A stretch of DNA of 64,000 bases from Pedobacter sp. AK013 (GCF_014205835.1 NZ_JACHCQ010000009.1:62001-126000); one strand, 5' to 3'; counted from the first letter of the stretch, positions 16,351-26,850 are shown. Notes: a model not told the origin generated them from the letters alone. Numbers and translations: made by a program.

Positions 16351-17988
16351 CTACATTAACTTAAACTCATCCCCGTCAAATAAACCTTTATCACTAAGCT
16401 TTAAATGTGGAATTACCAGTAGTGCCATAAAAGAAAGCGTCATAAAAGGCGCAAGAAGGGTTGAACCTAAATCTTTCGCAAACTGATCTATTGAAGTGTA
16501 ACTTTCTGCTACTTTGTAACCATTTTGATTGCTCATTAAACCAGCAACTGGTAAAGCTAGAACTTCTTCTTTCCCATTTCCCAGTGCCACTACACCTCCG
16601 GTTTCTTTGATTACTAAATTAACAGCTTCGCAGATACTTTTATCATCGGCACCAACCGCAATAATATTATGACTATCGTGTGCAACACTTGAGGCTATGG
16701 CACCCTGTTTTAAGCCAAAGTTTTTTACGAAGGATATGGCAACAGGTGCATCGTGATAACGATTTACGACTACCATTTTCAAAATATCGTTTTCCAGATC
16801 ACTGATGATATTTTGATTTAAAACCTTTGGTTTGGCAGATATTCTGTTAGTAATTAATTGTCCATCTAATGCTTCAATAACTGGAATTTCTTTTTGTCCA
16901 GTGAATGGATAAATAAAATCTTCTTCCTTTTTCAAGCTGCAATCGAAATGGTTTACCGATTCGCGATCTTCGACATGTTTTACCCAATTACCCACTGTTT
17001 TTCCATTTTCGGCAAGCAATAACCCATCGATATAGGTTTGTTTAACCTTGAATGTTTTTAAATCTTCAAGCACGATAAAATCTGCGTAATCATTGATCTG
17101 GAGCGCACCAACATCTAATTTATAGTGAATAATAGGATTGATGCAGGCCGCCTGGAGTATATTGAATATGTTGATCCCTTTTTCTACTGCCCTTGCACAG
17201 AGCTGATTAATATGGTTTTCGACTAAACTGTCCGGATGTTTATCGTCGCTACAGAACATCATCATTTCCGGCCAATCGTTTAGTAGATCAATCAGCGCGT
17301 CGAAATTTTTTGCTGCGCTTCCTTCGCGGATGAGGATTTTCATACCGCGCTGTAATTTATCTAATGCTTCTTCGGCGGTAAAACATTCGTGATCTGTAGA
17401 AATTCCGGCATTGATGTACTGTTGAACGGCATCACCCCGTAAGCCCGGAGCATGTCCATCAACAGGTTTACCCAAGTGATGTGCAGCAGCAATCTTTTTT
17501 AAAACTTCTTCGTCTTTATAAAGCACGCCAGGGAAATTCATCATTTCACTCAGGTATTTTATTTCCGGACGTTCTAAAAGTGCCTTTACATCATCATGAT
17601 TTAATTCAGCTCCTGCCGTTTCGAAAACTGTTGCCGGAACACAGCTTGGGGCACCAAAATTAAATTTGAAAGGCACGGTATTGCCATTTTCAATCATAAA
17701 TTCTACACCCTCCATTCCACAAACATTAGCAATTTCGTGTGGATCGCTAATCGTAGAAACAGTTCCATGAACAACAGCTAGTCGCGCAAATTCACTTGGA
17801 ATAAGCATACTGCTTTCGATGTGCACATGACTGTCGATAAAGCCTGGTGAGATAAAATGTGCCCCTTCTTTCTGTTCAGAGATTTTAGAGATTGATTTTA
17901 TTTTTCCACCTTCAACCGCTACTTCGCCAAAGAAAATATTTCGCTTTGCGATGTTGATGATATTCCCTTCGACTTTAAAATTGCTCAT
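16351..17988 (-). CDS. ade: Adenine deaminase
   Basis: Converts adenine to hypoxanthine and ammonia in purine salvage; amidohydrolase superfamily. From the ATG at 17988 it has 545 residues, normal for bacterial Ade. The metal-binding motif [16 protein letters not shown] is near residues 47-62, and further conserved blocks include [23 protein letters not shown] and [12 protein letters not shown]. An in-frame ATG upstream, at 18015, would add nine residues encoded in an AT-rich stretch beside a REP-like element, so 17988 is preferred. It is probably monocistronic. Confidence 0.93.
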   Translation of the reverse strand: MSNFKVEGNIINIAKRNIFFGEVAVEGGKIKSISKISEQKEGAHFISPGFIDSHVHIESSMLIPSEFARLAVVHGTVSTISDPHEIANVCGMEGVEFMIENGNTVPFKFNFGAPSCVPATVFETAGAELNHDDVKALLERPEIKYLSEMMNFPGVLYKDEEVLKKIAAAHHLGKPVDGHAPGLRGDAVQQYINAGISTDHECFTAEEALDKLQRGMKILIREGSAAKNFDALIDLLNDWPEMMMFCSDDKHPDSLVENHINQLCARAVEKGINIFNILQAACINPIIHYKLDVGALQINDYADFIVLEDLKTFKVKQTYIDGLLLAENGKTVGNWVKHVEDRESVNHFDCSLKKEEDFIYPFTGQKEIPVIEALDGQLITNRISAKPKVLNQNIISDLENDILKMVVVNRYHDAPVAISFVKNFGLKQGAIASSVAHDSHNIIAVGADDKSICEAVNLVIKETGGVVALGNGKEEVLALPVAGLMSNQNGYKVAESYTSIDQFAKDLGSTLLAPFMTLSFMALLVIPHLKLSDKGLFDGDEFKLM

Positions 17989-18009
17989 GTATTTTTTGTT
18001 TTTTGATGT

Positions 18010-18069
18010 CGTCACCCTGAATTTATATCATGGTCTTTAAAGATGCTGAAATAAATTCAGCATGACGAT
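18010..18069. repeat. REP-like element between ade and the E1 gene
   Basis: CGTCACCCTGAATTTATATC at the left and GCTGAAATAAATTCAGCATG at the right, ending GACG; the right half is self-complementary. It occupies the whole spacer between the E1 stop and the ade start. Confidence 0.65.
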
Positions 18070-18074
18070 ATAGA

Positions 18075-20051
18075 TCAATATTTCAATAATTTATCAATCG
18101 TTTCTGCTAATCTTGCTTTAGCTAAAAAATCTTCTTCCAATACTTTGCTCATTGGGATTGCAGTATCTAAGCTCGCACAGCGCATTACGGGTGCATCGAG
18201 ATAAGAGAAACAATGTTCTCCAATCCAGGCAGATAGTTCAGCACCAAAACCATTTGTTAAGGTATCTTCGTGCAAAATTAAAACCCTTCCGGTTGCTTTA
18301 ACAGCGGCCCTTACAGCATCTTTATCCCAGGGCTGTAATGTACGCAGGTCAATTAGTGTAGCACTGCTTTCAGGATACTGTTTTAAGTAATCTAAAGCCC
18401 AGTGTACACCGAGCCCATAGGTAACGATTGCAAATTTACTTCCTTCGGCAAGCTTCACTGCTTTACCAATCTCTGTAGTATAATAGCCATCAGGAACTGG
18501 AGCAATTAAACTTCTATAGAGGTATTTATGTTCAAAATAAAGCACAGGGTTTGGATCTTCAATCGCAGCCAATAGCAAACCTTTTGCATCTTCGGGGAAA
18601 GCCGGATAAACAACTTTCAACCCTGGCGTTTTGGTAAACCAGGCCTCATTACTCTGTGAGTGAAATGGCCCCGCACCTGTTCCGGCGCCTGTGGGCATGC
18701 GTACCACCACATCGGCCTTTTCGCCCCAGCGGTAATGTGTTTTGGCCAGGTTATTCACGATCTGATTAAAGCCTACAGTCACAAAATCAGCAAACTGCAT
18801 TTCTACAACTGCTTTATAACCATTTAAGGATAGACCCAAACCTGCCCCAACAATGGCCGATTCGCAAATAGGGGTATTACGTACTCTGTCTTTTCCGTAT
18901 TTAGCAGTAAAACCATCCGTAATTTTAAAAGCCCCGCCATAATCGGCAATGTCCTGCCCCATTAAAACCAGGTTAGGGTATTTCTGCATAGCCAGGTCCA
19001 AACCATCAGTTATAGCATCCAGATATCTTTTTTCGATGGAAGTTGGGTTTGGCTGGATAACCTGTTGTGTGTAAGGGAAATACATGTCGGCCTCTTCCTG
19101 ATTGGCATTTGCAATAGGCTCATCCTCGTTAAAAGCTTCTTCAATTTCCAGTTCAATATCTCTTTTAACCTGGATTTTGATGTCGATAATTGAATCTGAT
19201 GTTAAAACACCTTGCTCAATTAAATAGGTTTCGTAATTAATTAACGGATCTTTCTTCTCCCACTCATCAAAAAGTTCTTGTGGAACGTATTTGGTACCAG
19301 ATGCTTCTTCATGTCCACGCATCCTGAAAGTTAGGCATTCTACCAAAACAGGTCTTGGATCTTTTCGGATTTCCATGGCCAGTTGATTGATGGTGTTATA
19401 AACTTCTAGGATATTATTTCCATCTATCTGAATACCTTCTACACCATAACCTATGGCTTTATCTACCAGGTTTTTGCACCTGAACTGTTCTGACTTTGGA
19501 GTAGACAGGCCATATCCGTTATTTTCGATCAGAAAAATAACAGGAAGGTTCCAAACTGCGGCAACATTTACTGCCTCATGAAAATCACCTTCGCTGGTTG
19601 CCCCTTCTCCGGTATAAACCAAAGTAGCGTGAGGCTGATTGCGTAAAACATCTGCCAGTGCAATACCATCGGCTAAGGCCATTTGGGGGCCAAGGTGGGA
19701 TATCATCCCGATAATTTTATATTCTTGTGTACCGAAATGAAAAGAGCGGTCGCGGCCCTTAGTGAAGCCGGTAATTTTGCCTTGCCATTGGGCCATTAAT
19801 TTTTTCAGAGGAATATCGCGCGAAGTAAAAACGCCCAAATTACGGTGCATGGGTAAAATGTATTCGTCGCTTTGCATGGCTAAGGTACTGCCAACAGCTA
19901 TGGCTTCCTGGCCAATACCCGAAAACCATTTGCCAATTCTACCCTGGCGCAAAAGCTTTAGCATTTTGTCTTCAACCATCCGAGGGTAAAGCAATCTTCT
20001 GTATAAGTTCAGTAGGAACTCGTCGTCTTTATCACCTCTGTTAAATTGCAT
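18075..20051 (-). CDS. 2-oxoacid dehydrogenase E1, fused alpha and beta subunits
   Basis: Thiamine-diphosphate E1 of a 2-oxoacid dehydrogenase, probably the branched-chain (2-oxoisovalerate) type. In one 658-residue chain, residues 1-330 are the alpha subunit, with the ThDP motif GEGATSEGDFHEA ending in ENN. Residues 340-658 are the beta subunit, with LMGQDIADYGGAF, RMPTGAGTGAGPFHSQS and FEHKYLYR. These are usually separate genes, though fused forms occur in Bacteroidota. No E2 or E3 gene is adjacent, so partners lie elsewhere. lutB follows 30 bases upstream in the same direction and may be co-transcribed. Confidence 0.9.
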   Translation of the reverse strand: MQFNRGDKDDEFLLNLYRRLLYPRMVEDKMLKLLRQGRIGKWFSGIGQEAIAVGSTLAMQSDEYILPMHRNLGVFTSRDIPLKKLMAQWQGKITGFTKGRDRSFHFGTQEYKIIGMISHLGPQMALADGIALADVLRNQPHATLVYTGEGATSEGDFHEAVNVAAVWNLPVIFLIENNGYGLSTPKSEQFRCKNLVDKAIGYGVEGIQIDGNNILEVYNTINQLAMEIRKDPRPVLVECLTFRMRGHEEASGTKYVPQELFDEWEKKDPLINYETYLIEQGVLTSDSIIDIKIQVKRDIELEIEEAFNEDEPIANANQEEADMYFPYTQQVIQPNPTSIEKRYLDAITDGLDLAMQKYPNLVLMGQDIADYGGAFKITDGFTAKYGKDRVRNTPICESAIVGAGLGLSLNGYKAVVEMQFADFVTVGFNQIVNNLAKTHYRWGEKADVVVRMPTGAGTGAGPFHSQSNEAWFTKTPGLKVVYPAFPEDAKGLLLAAIEDPNPVLYFEHKYLYRSLIAPVPDGYYTTEIGKAVKLAEGSKFAIVTYGLGVHWALDYLKQYPESSATLIDLRTLQPWDKDAVRAAVKATGRVLILHEDTLTNGFGAELSAWIGEHCFSYLDAPVMRCASLDTAIPMSKVLEEDFLAKARLAETIDKLLKY

Positions 20052-20081
20052 ATCTGGTTATTTTGACTAATGAATCTTGAT

Positions 20082-21467
20082 TTAAGACTCCTTATTTTTT
20101 TTCAGTTCTTCCCATTGTTTGGCAAAAGATTTATCGGCAACTTTTGGCATTTCCCGGTATTTGCCCCAGCTCTTTTTAAAGAAAGTGCTAAGCATAAAAT
20201 TTTTAAATTTCCCACCAAAGAAATCCATCCACTTGCGTTTTTGCATCATTCTGCTGAACATGCTCCAACCAATTTCCTCTTTTTTGCCATTTTCATGCCC
20301 TGAAGCGGCATCTCTTCGGTTAAGCAGGAGCATTTTGTGGATGTCAATTTTTACCGGGCACACCTCAGAACATTTGCCGCAAAGACTAGAAGCATAACTT
20401 AAGTGCTTAAATTCTTCCATGCCCTTTAAATGAGGGGTGATTACCGAGCCGATTGGCCCGCTATAGGTGGTGTTATAAGTATGGCCACCGATATTTTTAT
20501 AAACCGGACAAGCATTTAAACATGCACCACAACGGATGCAATATAAGCCTTGTCTTTGATCTTTTTGCGCCAATAAATTGGTTCGGCCATTATCTAACAA
20601 AATCACATACATTTCCTCTGGTCCGTCTGTTTCATTAGGTTGGCGTGGACCACTTAAAATGGTATTATAAACCGTTAAGTTCTGCCCGGTTCCATGTGAG
20701 GCCAGTAAAGGCCAGAAAAGATCGAGGTCTGCTATAGAAGGAATTACCTTTTCGATACCTACTATGGCAATATGGATTTTAGGGAAAGTGGTACTTAAAC
20801 GTGCATTACCTTCATTCTCCGTCAAGGCAATACTTCCGGTATCGGCTATTAAAAAATTGCCACCACTAATACCGATATCAGCATTTAAGTATTTATCGCG
20901 GAGTAATTCCCTTGCTTTTTGTACGAGCTGAGGGGGAGTAGCATCGATAGGTGTGTCAAATTTATTGTGAAATAATTGTGCTATATCGGTTGCACTTAAG
21001 TGCATGGCAGGAGTAACAATATGGTATGGCGCCTGACCAAGCAATTGAACGATATATTCGCCCAAATCACTTTCTAAAGATTCGATATCGTTCTTTTCCA
21101 GAAAATCGTTTAAGTGAATTTCCTCGGTAGTCATCGATTTTGATTTGATAACCGTTTTGCCGTTATTTCTTTTGATGATGTTGAGGATTTCCTGTTGCGC
21201 TTCTTCAGCATCATTAGCCCAGATTACCTTACCACCCCGGCGTTGGAAATTTGATTCGAATTCTGGTAAGAATTTGTCAAGGTTTTCCATCACACGCCAT
21301 TTAATTACGTGTGCCTTTTTTTTGGATGCCTCTAAATTTTCGAATTTTGATAAGCCCCGTTCAACTGCTGCATTGTATTTCCCAATATTATAATTTATGG
21401 TTTTACGATGCGGTAGATCGAAAGCTTTCTCGTCAGATTTCTCTAAAAATTCTTCAGCAATATTCAT
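20082..21467 (-). CDS. lutB: Lactate utilization iron-sulfur protein LutB
   Basis: A 461-residue LutB-type protein of the LutABC L-lactate oxidation complex. The N-terminal LUD domain (about 60-300) includes SKSMTTEEIHLN, GISGGNFLIADTGSI and ENEGNARLS. The C-terminal ferredoxin-like part has two 4Fe-4S motifs, CIRCGACLNACPVY and CGKCSEVCPV (final Cys before Pro in each). The start is ATG at 21467; the codon before it, TTG, could also initiate. lutA and lutC are not adjacent, so it may be an orphan copy or work with distant partners. Confidence 0.9.
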   Translation of the reverse strand: MNIAEEFLEKSDEKAFDLPHRKTINYNIGKYNAAVERGLSKFENLEASKKKAHVIKWRVMENLDKFLPEFESNFQRRGGKVIWANDAEEAQQEILNIIKRNNGKTVIKSKSMTTEEIHLNDFLEKNDIESLESDLGEYIVQLLGQAPYHIVTPAMHLSATDIAQLFHNKFDTPIDATPPQLVQKARELLRDKYLNADIGISGGNFLIADTGSIALTENEGNARLSTTFPKIHIAIVGIEKVIPSIADLDLFWPLLASHGTGQNLTVYNTILSGPRQPNETDGPEEMYVILLDNGRTNLLAQKDQRQGLYCIRCGACLNACPVYKNIGGHTYNTTYSGPIGSVITPHLKGMEEFKHLSYASSLCGKCSEVCPVKIDIHKMLLLNRRDAASGHENGKKEEIGWSMFSRMMQKRKWMDFFGGKFKNFMLSTFFKKSWGKYREMPKVADKSFAKQWEELKKNKES

Positions 21468-21607
21468 CAATAGTTATTTTGTAATAGGGTAACGAATATT
21501 AACTGATTTTAGTTTTTAGCTATTTCGTTATCACATCAAAGATAGGAAACCCTGTCGAGTTTATTAGAAAAGTAAAACAACGAAAATTGTTATTTTCGAA
21601 TAGATTA

Positions 21608-21990
21608 CTACCAGATAATTCTAGTTGTATATTTTTTAGCTATCTCATCACTGGAAATAAGGTCTAAACCTAATTCTATACTCGTTGCGATGATAATCCT
21701 ATCGAACGGATCGCGGTGTAGGAATGGTAACGCTTTAAGCATCTTCAATGTCCCGTAATCTATTGGTAAAATCGTAATATTATTGGTATCGCAGGAATCT
21801 ATGAGTTCGTCTATGAATATTCCAATTGTAATTTTCCAAGAGATTGTTTTATGGTAATCTCCCATAAACTAACTATGCTTAAATAAAGCTGAGTAGTAGA
21901 ATCTTCTAAAATTTTTCTAGCTGTTTTAGACAATGCAATATTATCATCCAGCATCCAAAGTAAAACATGTGTATCAAGCAGATATTTTTT
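21608..21990 (-). pseudogene. Frameshifted VapC-type PIN toxin
   Basis: The minus strand encodes a complete PIN-domain toxin in two frames. From 21990, KKYLLDTHVLLWMLDDNIAL leads to SLWEITIKQSLGKLQLE and then a stop. The other frame continues with FIDELIDSC and ends after LPFLHRDPFDRIIIATS, LDLISSDE and TTRIIW (stop at 21608). One missing A near 21822 separates them. The first frame also lacks an obvious start next to the antitoxin stop. All four PIN acidic positions remain readable if the frames are joined. This is either a dead toxin or a homopolymer sequencing error. Confidence 0.8.
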
Positions 21991-21992
21991 TA

Positions 21993-22202
21993 CTACATGT
22001 AGTCTATGAAATCATCCAATGGCGCGTTAAAATCATCGCTCATTTTCATTCTTCCTTTTAGTAAGCCAAGTTTTCTTTGTGTTTTTTCTTCATTTTTTTT
22101 CTTTACTTTTTTTTGTAAAATAAAATCGATAAAGTCTTCCACCTCTTGCTGATAGGCAACAGGGATCATTTTAATTTTTTCTAAAATATGCAACTGATCC
22201 AT
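21993..22202 (-). CDS. DUF2281/VapB-type antitoxin
   Basis: A 69-residue protein matching the small DUF2281 family. The N-terminal helix pattern is IPVAYQQEVEDFIDFIL, a basic middle follows, and the C-terminus has LLKGRMKMSDDFNAPLDDFI, the part that normally inserts into the PIN toxin. It directly precedes the frameshifted vapC, with its stop at the toxin border, as in vapBC operons. It may now be an orphan antitoxin if the toxin is truly broken. Confidence 0.8.
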   Translation of the reverse strand: MDQLHILEKIKMIPVAYQQEVEDFIDFILQKKVKKKNEEKTQRKLGLLKGRMKMSDDFNAPLDDFIDYM

Positions 22203-22269
22203 AAACTCACTTTTATCAAAAATAACATTTTAATTTTGAAATATAAAGCATCGCAATTATGCATAAAAA

Positions 22270-22292
22270 AGCCCCGACATTTTATCGAGGCT
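22270..22292 (-). terminator. Rho-independent terminator of the M28 peptidase
   Basis: On the minus strand AGCCTCGA (22292-22285) pairs with TCGGGGCT (22277-22270) with one mismatch, followed by T6. It lies 15 bases after the peptidase stop. Confidence 0.75.
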
Positions 22293-22306
22293 TAGTTTTT
22301 GTACTT

Positions 22307-23941
22307 TTATTTCTTTGGATTTCCTTTTCCGTCCATATCTACGGCTGGACGTTTAGCTCTGTTAGCCAATTCCCATGCGGTAAAATAGGTCAGTTTTGCT
22401 CTTTTGGCCAAAAGCGGGAAATTAATCTTACTTACTTCATCGCCTGGTTTGTGGTAATCCTGTTGCAACATTCCATCATAATAGAAGATGATAGGAATGC
22501 CTAATTTAGCAAAGTTGTAATGATCTGAACGGTAATAAATCTGCTCAGGATCTTTTGGATCATCGTATTTATAATCCAGTTTCATTTTGGTATAGGTTGC
22601 ATTAACCCGCTCGCTGATATTGGCTAAATCGCTGCTCAACATTTTGGAGCCTACTGAATATATATAGTTTGCCGAATCTGGCTTGCCTAAATATTCTTCA
22701 CCGGTACGGCCAATCATATCAGTATTTAAATCAGCAATGGTGTTTTCTACTGGAAAAACCGGATGCTCCGAATACCATTCAGAACCCCAAAGTCCTTTTT
22801 CTTCACCAACAACAGTCATAAATAAGATGCTACGTTTAGAACCTTTTCCAGCTTTTTTTGCATCTGTAAATGCTTTCGCCATTAATAATACGCCTGTAGT
22901 TCCCGATCCATCATCATCAGCGCCGTTGTTTACTTTATCTTTTGCATCTGGATCAGTTACCAATCCGATATGGTCATAGTGACCTGTAAGGATCAACACT
23001 TCTTTTTTAAGCACTGGATCAGAACCTTCTAAATAACCCAGAACGTTCTCGCATCTAACTGGTGTTTCTGTTTTTGCCGCACTTGCAGAAAAAGGCACAT
23101 TTAATATTTGCGAGGCAGGCGCCTGACTATCTACTATTTTCTTTTGCAGATCGGCTACTGTAGTATTCGATGCCTTTAACAGCTCGTTTGCCAAAGCAAC
23201 AGATATCGAGATGCGCGGGATATCGTTTTGTTTTTGAGCTTCAATAGCCGCGCTTGTTTTTACGATTACACGACCTTTATTTTGAGATTGTTTGGTATCT
23301 TCGGTAATTCTATCCACAGCCGGATCGATCAGGATAATGGCTTTAACGTTATTTTCTGCAAAATACTTAGCCTTTGCTTCAAGCGCAGCACGGTAAGCGG
23401 CCCTATCAATTCTGGTACCCGGTTTAATAGTCGGATCGCCACCGTTGAACATCATTACCACCTTGCCTTTAATATCGGTTGCGGCAAAATCGTTATAGCT
23501 GTCTTTTTTGATTCCGTAACCAATAAATACAATCTGATCGGTAGAAAAAGTGAAACCGTTATCGCTGATTAAGTTTGGTAGAACAACATAATCTTTCTGG
23601 TATTCTTTAGGCTGACCGTTAACCGTTAAATGGCTCTCTTTTAAGGTAACATTTACCAAATCGATTTTTTGGAAATAACTGCCATTTACGGGGGCTTTTA
23701 AACCTAAAGACTTGAAATAATCACGGATATAATCAGCAGCCATCCAAGCCCCTTTTGTTCCTGTTTCGCGGCCTTCATATTCATCAGAAGCCAGTACAGA
23801 GAGGTGTTTGTAGGCATTTTCGGGGTTAATGGCCTTACTGAATTTTATTGCGTCCTTATTCGGTATAAGGGGTTTTACCTGGCTAAAGCAACTTGCTGTA
23901 ACAAGCGATACCAAACCAAGGGTTAAAAACTTTTTGTTCAT
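22307..23941 (-). CDS. Secreted M28-family zinc aminopeptidase with PA domain
   Basis: A 544-residue exported metallopeptidase. The N-terminus MNKKFLTLGLVSLVTASCFS is a signal sequence with a possible lipobox (TASC), so it may be a lipoprotein. A PA-like insert spans about residues 110-270. The dinuclear zinc site is readable: TGHYDH, GADDDGSGT, VGEEKGLWGS, NTDMIGR and a terminal SDHYNFAKLGIP with the last His ligand. It probably trims peptides in the periplasm or at the cell surface. It has its own terminator and appears monocistronic. Confidence 0.92.
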   Translation of the reverse strand: MNKKFLTLGLVSLVTASCFSQVKPLIPNKDAIKFSKAINPENAYKHLSVLASDEYEGRETGTKGAWMAADYIRDYFKSLGLKAPVNGSYFQKIDLVNVTLKESHLTVNGQPKEYQKDYVVLPNLISDNGFTFSTDQIVFIGYGIKKDSYNDFAATDIKGKVVMMFNGGDPTIKPGTRIDRAAYRAALEAKAKYFAENNVKAIILIDPAVDRITEDTKQSQNKGRVIVKTSAAIEAQKQNDIPRISISVALANELLKASNTTVADLQKKIVDSQAPASQILNVPFSASAAKTETPVRCENVLGYLEGSDPVLKKEVLILTGHYDHIGLVTDPDAKDKVNNGADDDGSGTTGVLLMAKAFTDAKKAGKGSKRSILFMTVVGEEKGLWGSEWYSEHPVFPVENTIADLNTDMIGRTGEEYLGKPDSANYIYSVGSKMLSSDLANISERVNATYTKMKLDYKYDDPKDPEQIYYRSDHYNFAKLGIPIIFYYDGMLQQDYHKPGDEVSKINFPLLAKRAKLTYFTAWELANRAKRPAVDMDGKGNPKK

Positions 23942-23968
23942 TATGATAATAGTTAGTTAAGTTTCTTG

Positions 23969-24406
23969 TTAGCACGAAATCTTTTCAACCCTGTTTTGGT
24001 GACGGCCGCCCTCAAATTCAGTTGTTAAAAAGGTTGTGGTAATCTCTTTAGCCAGTTCTTCAGAAACAAATCTGGCAGGTATGCACAAAACGTTTGCGTT
24101 ATTGTGTTTGCGGACTAAAGAAGCAACTTCATTCTCCCAACATAAACCTGCTCTGATGTGCTGATGTTTGTTCGCGGTGATGGCAACACCGTTTGCCGAT
24201 CCACAAAGTAAAATCCCGTAGGTAAATTCTCCATTTTCTACCGCGGCAGCAACCGGATGGGCAAAATCTGGATAATCAACAGAATTTTCTGAGTGAGTAC
24301 CAAAATCTTTTACTTCGTAATCCTGTAAAAAATCTTTTAATATTTCTTTGTATTCAAACCCAGCGTGATCCGCTCCAATAGCAATTTTAATTTTTGTATC
24401 AGACAT
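23969..24406 (-). CDS. rpiB: Ribose 5-phosphate isomerase B
   Basis: Interconverts ribose 5-phosphate and ribulose 5-phosphate. The 145-residue length is typical. Motifs are IAIGADHAGFEYKE near the N-terminus, DFGTHS, SVDYPDFAHPVA, and the catalytic Cys in LLCGSANGVAITANKH. The C-terminus has GGRHQNRVEKI. The ATG at 24406 is preferred over a TTG two codons upstream. It follows tatC by about 45 bases in the same direction, so the two may form one unit. Confidence 0.93.
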   Translation of the reverse strand: MSDTKIKIAIGADHAGFEYKEILKDFLQDYEVKDFGTHSENSVDYPDFAHPVAAAVENGEFTYGILLCGSANGVAITANKHQHIRAGLCWENEVASLVRKHNNANVLCIPARFVSEELAKEITTTFLTTEFEGGRHQNRVEKISC

Positions 24407-24451
24407 TGTCAAATTTATAGAGAATTATAAAATGTATTCGTAATGTTTTTG

Positions 24452-25333
24452 TTAGTTAGCGTAGAAAGCAGCCTCAGCTTTTTTCTTCTTTTTTTCTATA
24501 TAGGCTGATACAAAAATGCTCAGCTCATAAAGCAAGAACAATGGCGTAGCTACTGTTAGCATTGTTAAGATATCAGGTGTTGGTGTTACAATTGCCGCTA
24601 TAATTAAAATAATTACGGTTGCATACCTTCTGCTCTGTCTCATCAGTTTCGGGGTCATTAATCCGAGTTTTGATAAGATGAAAATAATAATCGGAAGTTC
24701 GAAAATTATGCCTGTGCCTAAAGTTAATGTGGCAACTGAAGATACATATGAATCAATTGTAAATGTGTTTTTAATCTCGGCACTAACTGTGTAACCTGTT
24801 AAAAAGTTAATAGATAAAGCACAAACAATAAAATAACCGAATAGGATACCTATAATAAATAAAACAGAGGCAGAAAATACAAATCCACTTGCCGATTTAC
24901 GCTCATTTTCATGCAGGGCTGGTTTAACGAAACGCCAGATCTCCCACAATAAATAAGGAAAACCAACCACAATACCGCACATTACGCAAACATTTAACTG
25001 TAGGTTAAACTGGCCAGCCATCTCGGTGTTGATGATTTCGCCATTGATTTTGGTAATACACATGTCTTTGCCCAGTGATGGAAAGTGTTCTACAAGTTTA
25101 CACATCATACGATATGTCCAGAAATCTGGTTTTTTCGGGCCAAAAATTATTTTATCCAGAATCTCCTCATTGAAGTAAAAAGCGATACCCGTAAAAACGG
25201 CAATGGCAATTACGGCTCTGATTAAATGTTTACGGAGAACATCCAGATGATCGAAAAAAGACATTTCTGCCTCTAAAGTGGTGCTCCTTTGCCCGATAGC
25301 TTTTGTAAGTGAAGTTTTTTTAGTGTCGCTCAT
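24452..25333 (-). CDS. tatC: Sec-independent protein translocase TatC
   Basis: The core membrane subunit of the twin-arginine export system. At 293 residues it is longer than E. coli TatC, as is usual in Bacteroidota. The signature MSFFDHLDVLRKHLIRAVIA is at about 24-43. Hydrophobic segments follow at about 35-58, 125-150, 168-190, 205-228, 240-258 and 260-280. An inserted periplasmic region (about 65-105) carries extra Cys residues. tatA/tatB are not next to it. A hairpin terminator for accC lies directly upstream. Confidence 0.94.
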   Translation of the reverse strand: MSDTKKTSLTKAIGQRSTTLEAEMSFFDHLDVLRKHLIRAVIAIAVFTGIAFYFNEEILDKIIFGPKKPDFWTYRMMCKLVEHFPSLGKDMCITKINGEIINTEMAGQFNLQLNVCVMCGIVVGFPYLLWEIWRFVKPALHENERKSASGFVFSASVLFIIGILFGYFIVCALSINFLTGYTVSAEIKNTFTIDSYVSSVATLTLGTGIIFELPIIIFILSKLGLMTPKLMRQSRRYATVIILIIAAIVTPTPDILTMLTVATPLFLLYELSIFVSAYIEKKKKKAEAAFYAN

Positions 25334-25344
25334 GTTGAAAACAA

Positions 25345-25376
25345 AAATACCATTCTATTTGAATAGAATGGTATTT
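25345..25376 (-). terminator. Rho-independent terminator of the acc/fab unit
   Basis: AAATACCATTCTA (25345-25357) pairs perfectly with TAGAATGGTATTT (25364-25376), and a T-run follows on the minus strand. It lies 28 bases after accC and separates that operon from tatC. Confidence 0.85.
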
Positions 25377-25403
25377 ACGTGTTAAATATAGAAATAGTTT
25401 ATA

Positions 25404-26744
25404 TTATTCCGAAAATTCAAATGTTTCCATAAATTTAGTAGTGAAGTTTCCAGCCCTGAAGTTAGGATCTTTCATCAATTGTAAATGGAAAGGAATAGTG
25501 GTTTTAATACCTTCAATTACGAATTCGCTCAACGCACGTTCCATCGTACAGATGGCTTCTTCGCGTGTCTGCGCTACACAGATCAACTTAGCGATCATTG
25601 AATCGTAGTTAGAAGGAATCGAATATCCTGCATACACATGCGTATCTACACGAACACCATGGCCACCCGGAGAGTGGAAATTAGTGATTTTACCTGGAGA
25701 AGGACGGAAGTTATTTGCCGGATCTTCTGCATTGATGCGGCACTCAATAGCATGCATCTCAGGTGTATAGTTTTTACCTGAAATCGGGATTCCGGCAGCC
25801 ACTTTAATCTGTTCTTTTATTAAATCGAAATTGATCACCTCTTCGGTAACCGGGTGCTCTACCTGGATACGGGTATTCATTTCCATAAAGTAGAAGTTAC
25901 GGTGTTTATCAACCAAAAATTCGATAGTACCCGCTCCTTCATAATTTACAGCCATTGCTCCTTTAATTGCTGCTTCACCCATTCTCTGGCGCAGTTCGTC
26001 AGTCATGAAAGGAGAAGGAGATTCTTCTACCAATTTCTGGTGACGGCGTTGAATAGAACAATCGCGTTCTGATAAGTGGCAGGCTTTGCCAAACTGATCT
26101 CCGATAATCTGGATTTCAATGTGGCGTGGATCTTCAATGTATTTTTCTAAATATAAGCCATCGTTACCAAATGCTGCGCCAGATTCCTGACGTGCACTAT
26201 CCCAGGCATTTTCGAAATCTTCATCTTTCCAAACTACACGCATACCACGTCCACCACCGCCGGCAGTAGCCTTTAAGATAACTGGGTAGCCCATTTCATT
26301 GGCAATTTTAATACCTTCTTTAACGCTGGTAAGTAAGCCCTCAGATCCTGGGATGGTTGGAACACCCGCAATTTTCATGGTCTCTTTTGCAGAAGCTTTA
26401 TCGCCCATGCCATTAATCTGCTCTGGGGTAGCACCAATAAATTTGATGTTATACTCTCGGCAAATGTTAGAAAACTTAGCATTTTCTGATAAGAAACCAT
26501 AACCTGGGTGTATGGCATCGGCGTTAGTTAATTCTGCAGCCGAGATAATATTTGGGATATTTAAATAAGAATCTTTACTAGGTGGGGGGCCAATACAAAC
26601 AGCCTCATCAGCAAAACGTACGTGTAAACTCTCTCGATCTGCGGTAGAGTAAACAGCAACCGTTTTGATGCCCATTTCCTTACAGGTACGGATAATACGC
26701 AAAGCGATTTCACCCCTGTTGGCAATTAGTATTTTTTTAAACAT
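25404..26744 (-). CDS. accC: Acetyl-CoA carboxylase, biotin carboxylase subunit
   Basis: Carboxylates biotin on AccB using ATP and bicarbonate, the first step of fatty-acid synthesis. The 446-residue length is standard. The N-terminus is [18 protein letters not shown], the ATP-grasp loop is [12 protein letters not shown], and the active-site segment is [15 protein letters not shown]. It is downstream of accB, but a REP-like element occupies the roughly 106-base spacer. It is the last gene of the cluster and is followed by a strong terminator. Confidence 0.96.
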   Translation of the reverse strand: MFKKILIANRGEIALRIIRTCKEMGIKTVAVYSTADRESLHVRFADEAVCIGPPPSKDSYLNIPNIISAAELTNADAIHPGYGFLSENAKFSNICREYNIKFIGATPEQINGMGDKASAKETMKIAGVPTIPGSEGLLTSVKEGIKIANEMGYPVILKATAGGGGRGMRVVWKDEDFENAWDSARQESGAAFGNDGLYLEKYIEDPRHIEIQIIGDQFGKACHLSERDCSIQRRHQKLVEESPSPFMTDELRQRMGEAAIKGAMAVNYEGAGTIEFLVDKHRNFYFMEMNTRIQVEHPVTEEVINFDLIKEQIKVAAGIPISGKNYTPEMHAIECRINAEDPANNFRPSPGKITNFHSPGGHGVRVDTHVYAGYSIPSNYDSMIAKLICVAQTREEAICTMERALSEFVIEGIKTTIPFHLQLMKDPNFRAGNFTTKFMETFEFSE

Positions 26745-26778
26745 AATTTTTTACGTTTCGTCTCTGTTTTAAAATAAT

Positions 26779-26844
26779 CGTCATGCTGAATTCATTTCAG
26801 CATCCATTTAAAAAGAAGACCCTGAAATAAATTCAGGGTGACGT
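26779..26844. repeat. REP-like element inside the accB-accC spacer
   Basis: CGTCATGCTGAATTCATTTC and CCCTGAAATAAATTCAGGG flank a short spacer and end GTGACG. Each half can form its own hairpin. Its position between two co-transcribed genes could affect mRNA stability or the accB to accC ratio. Confidence 0.65.
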
Positions 26845-26850
26845 CAATCT

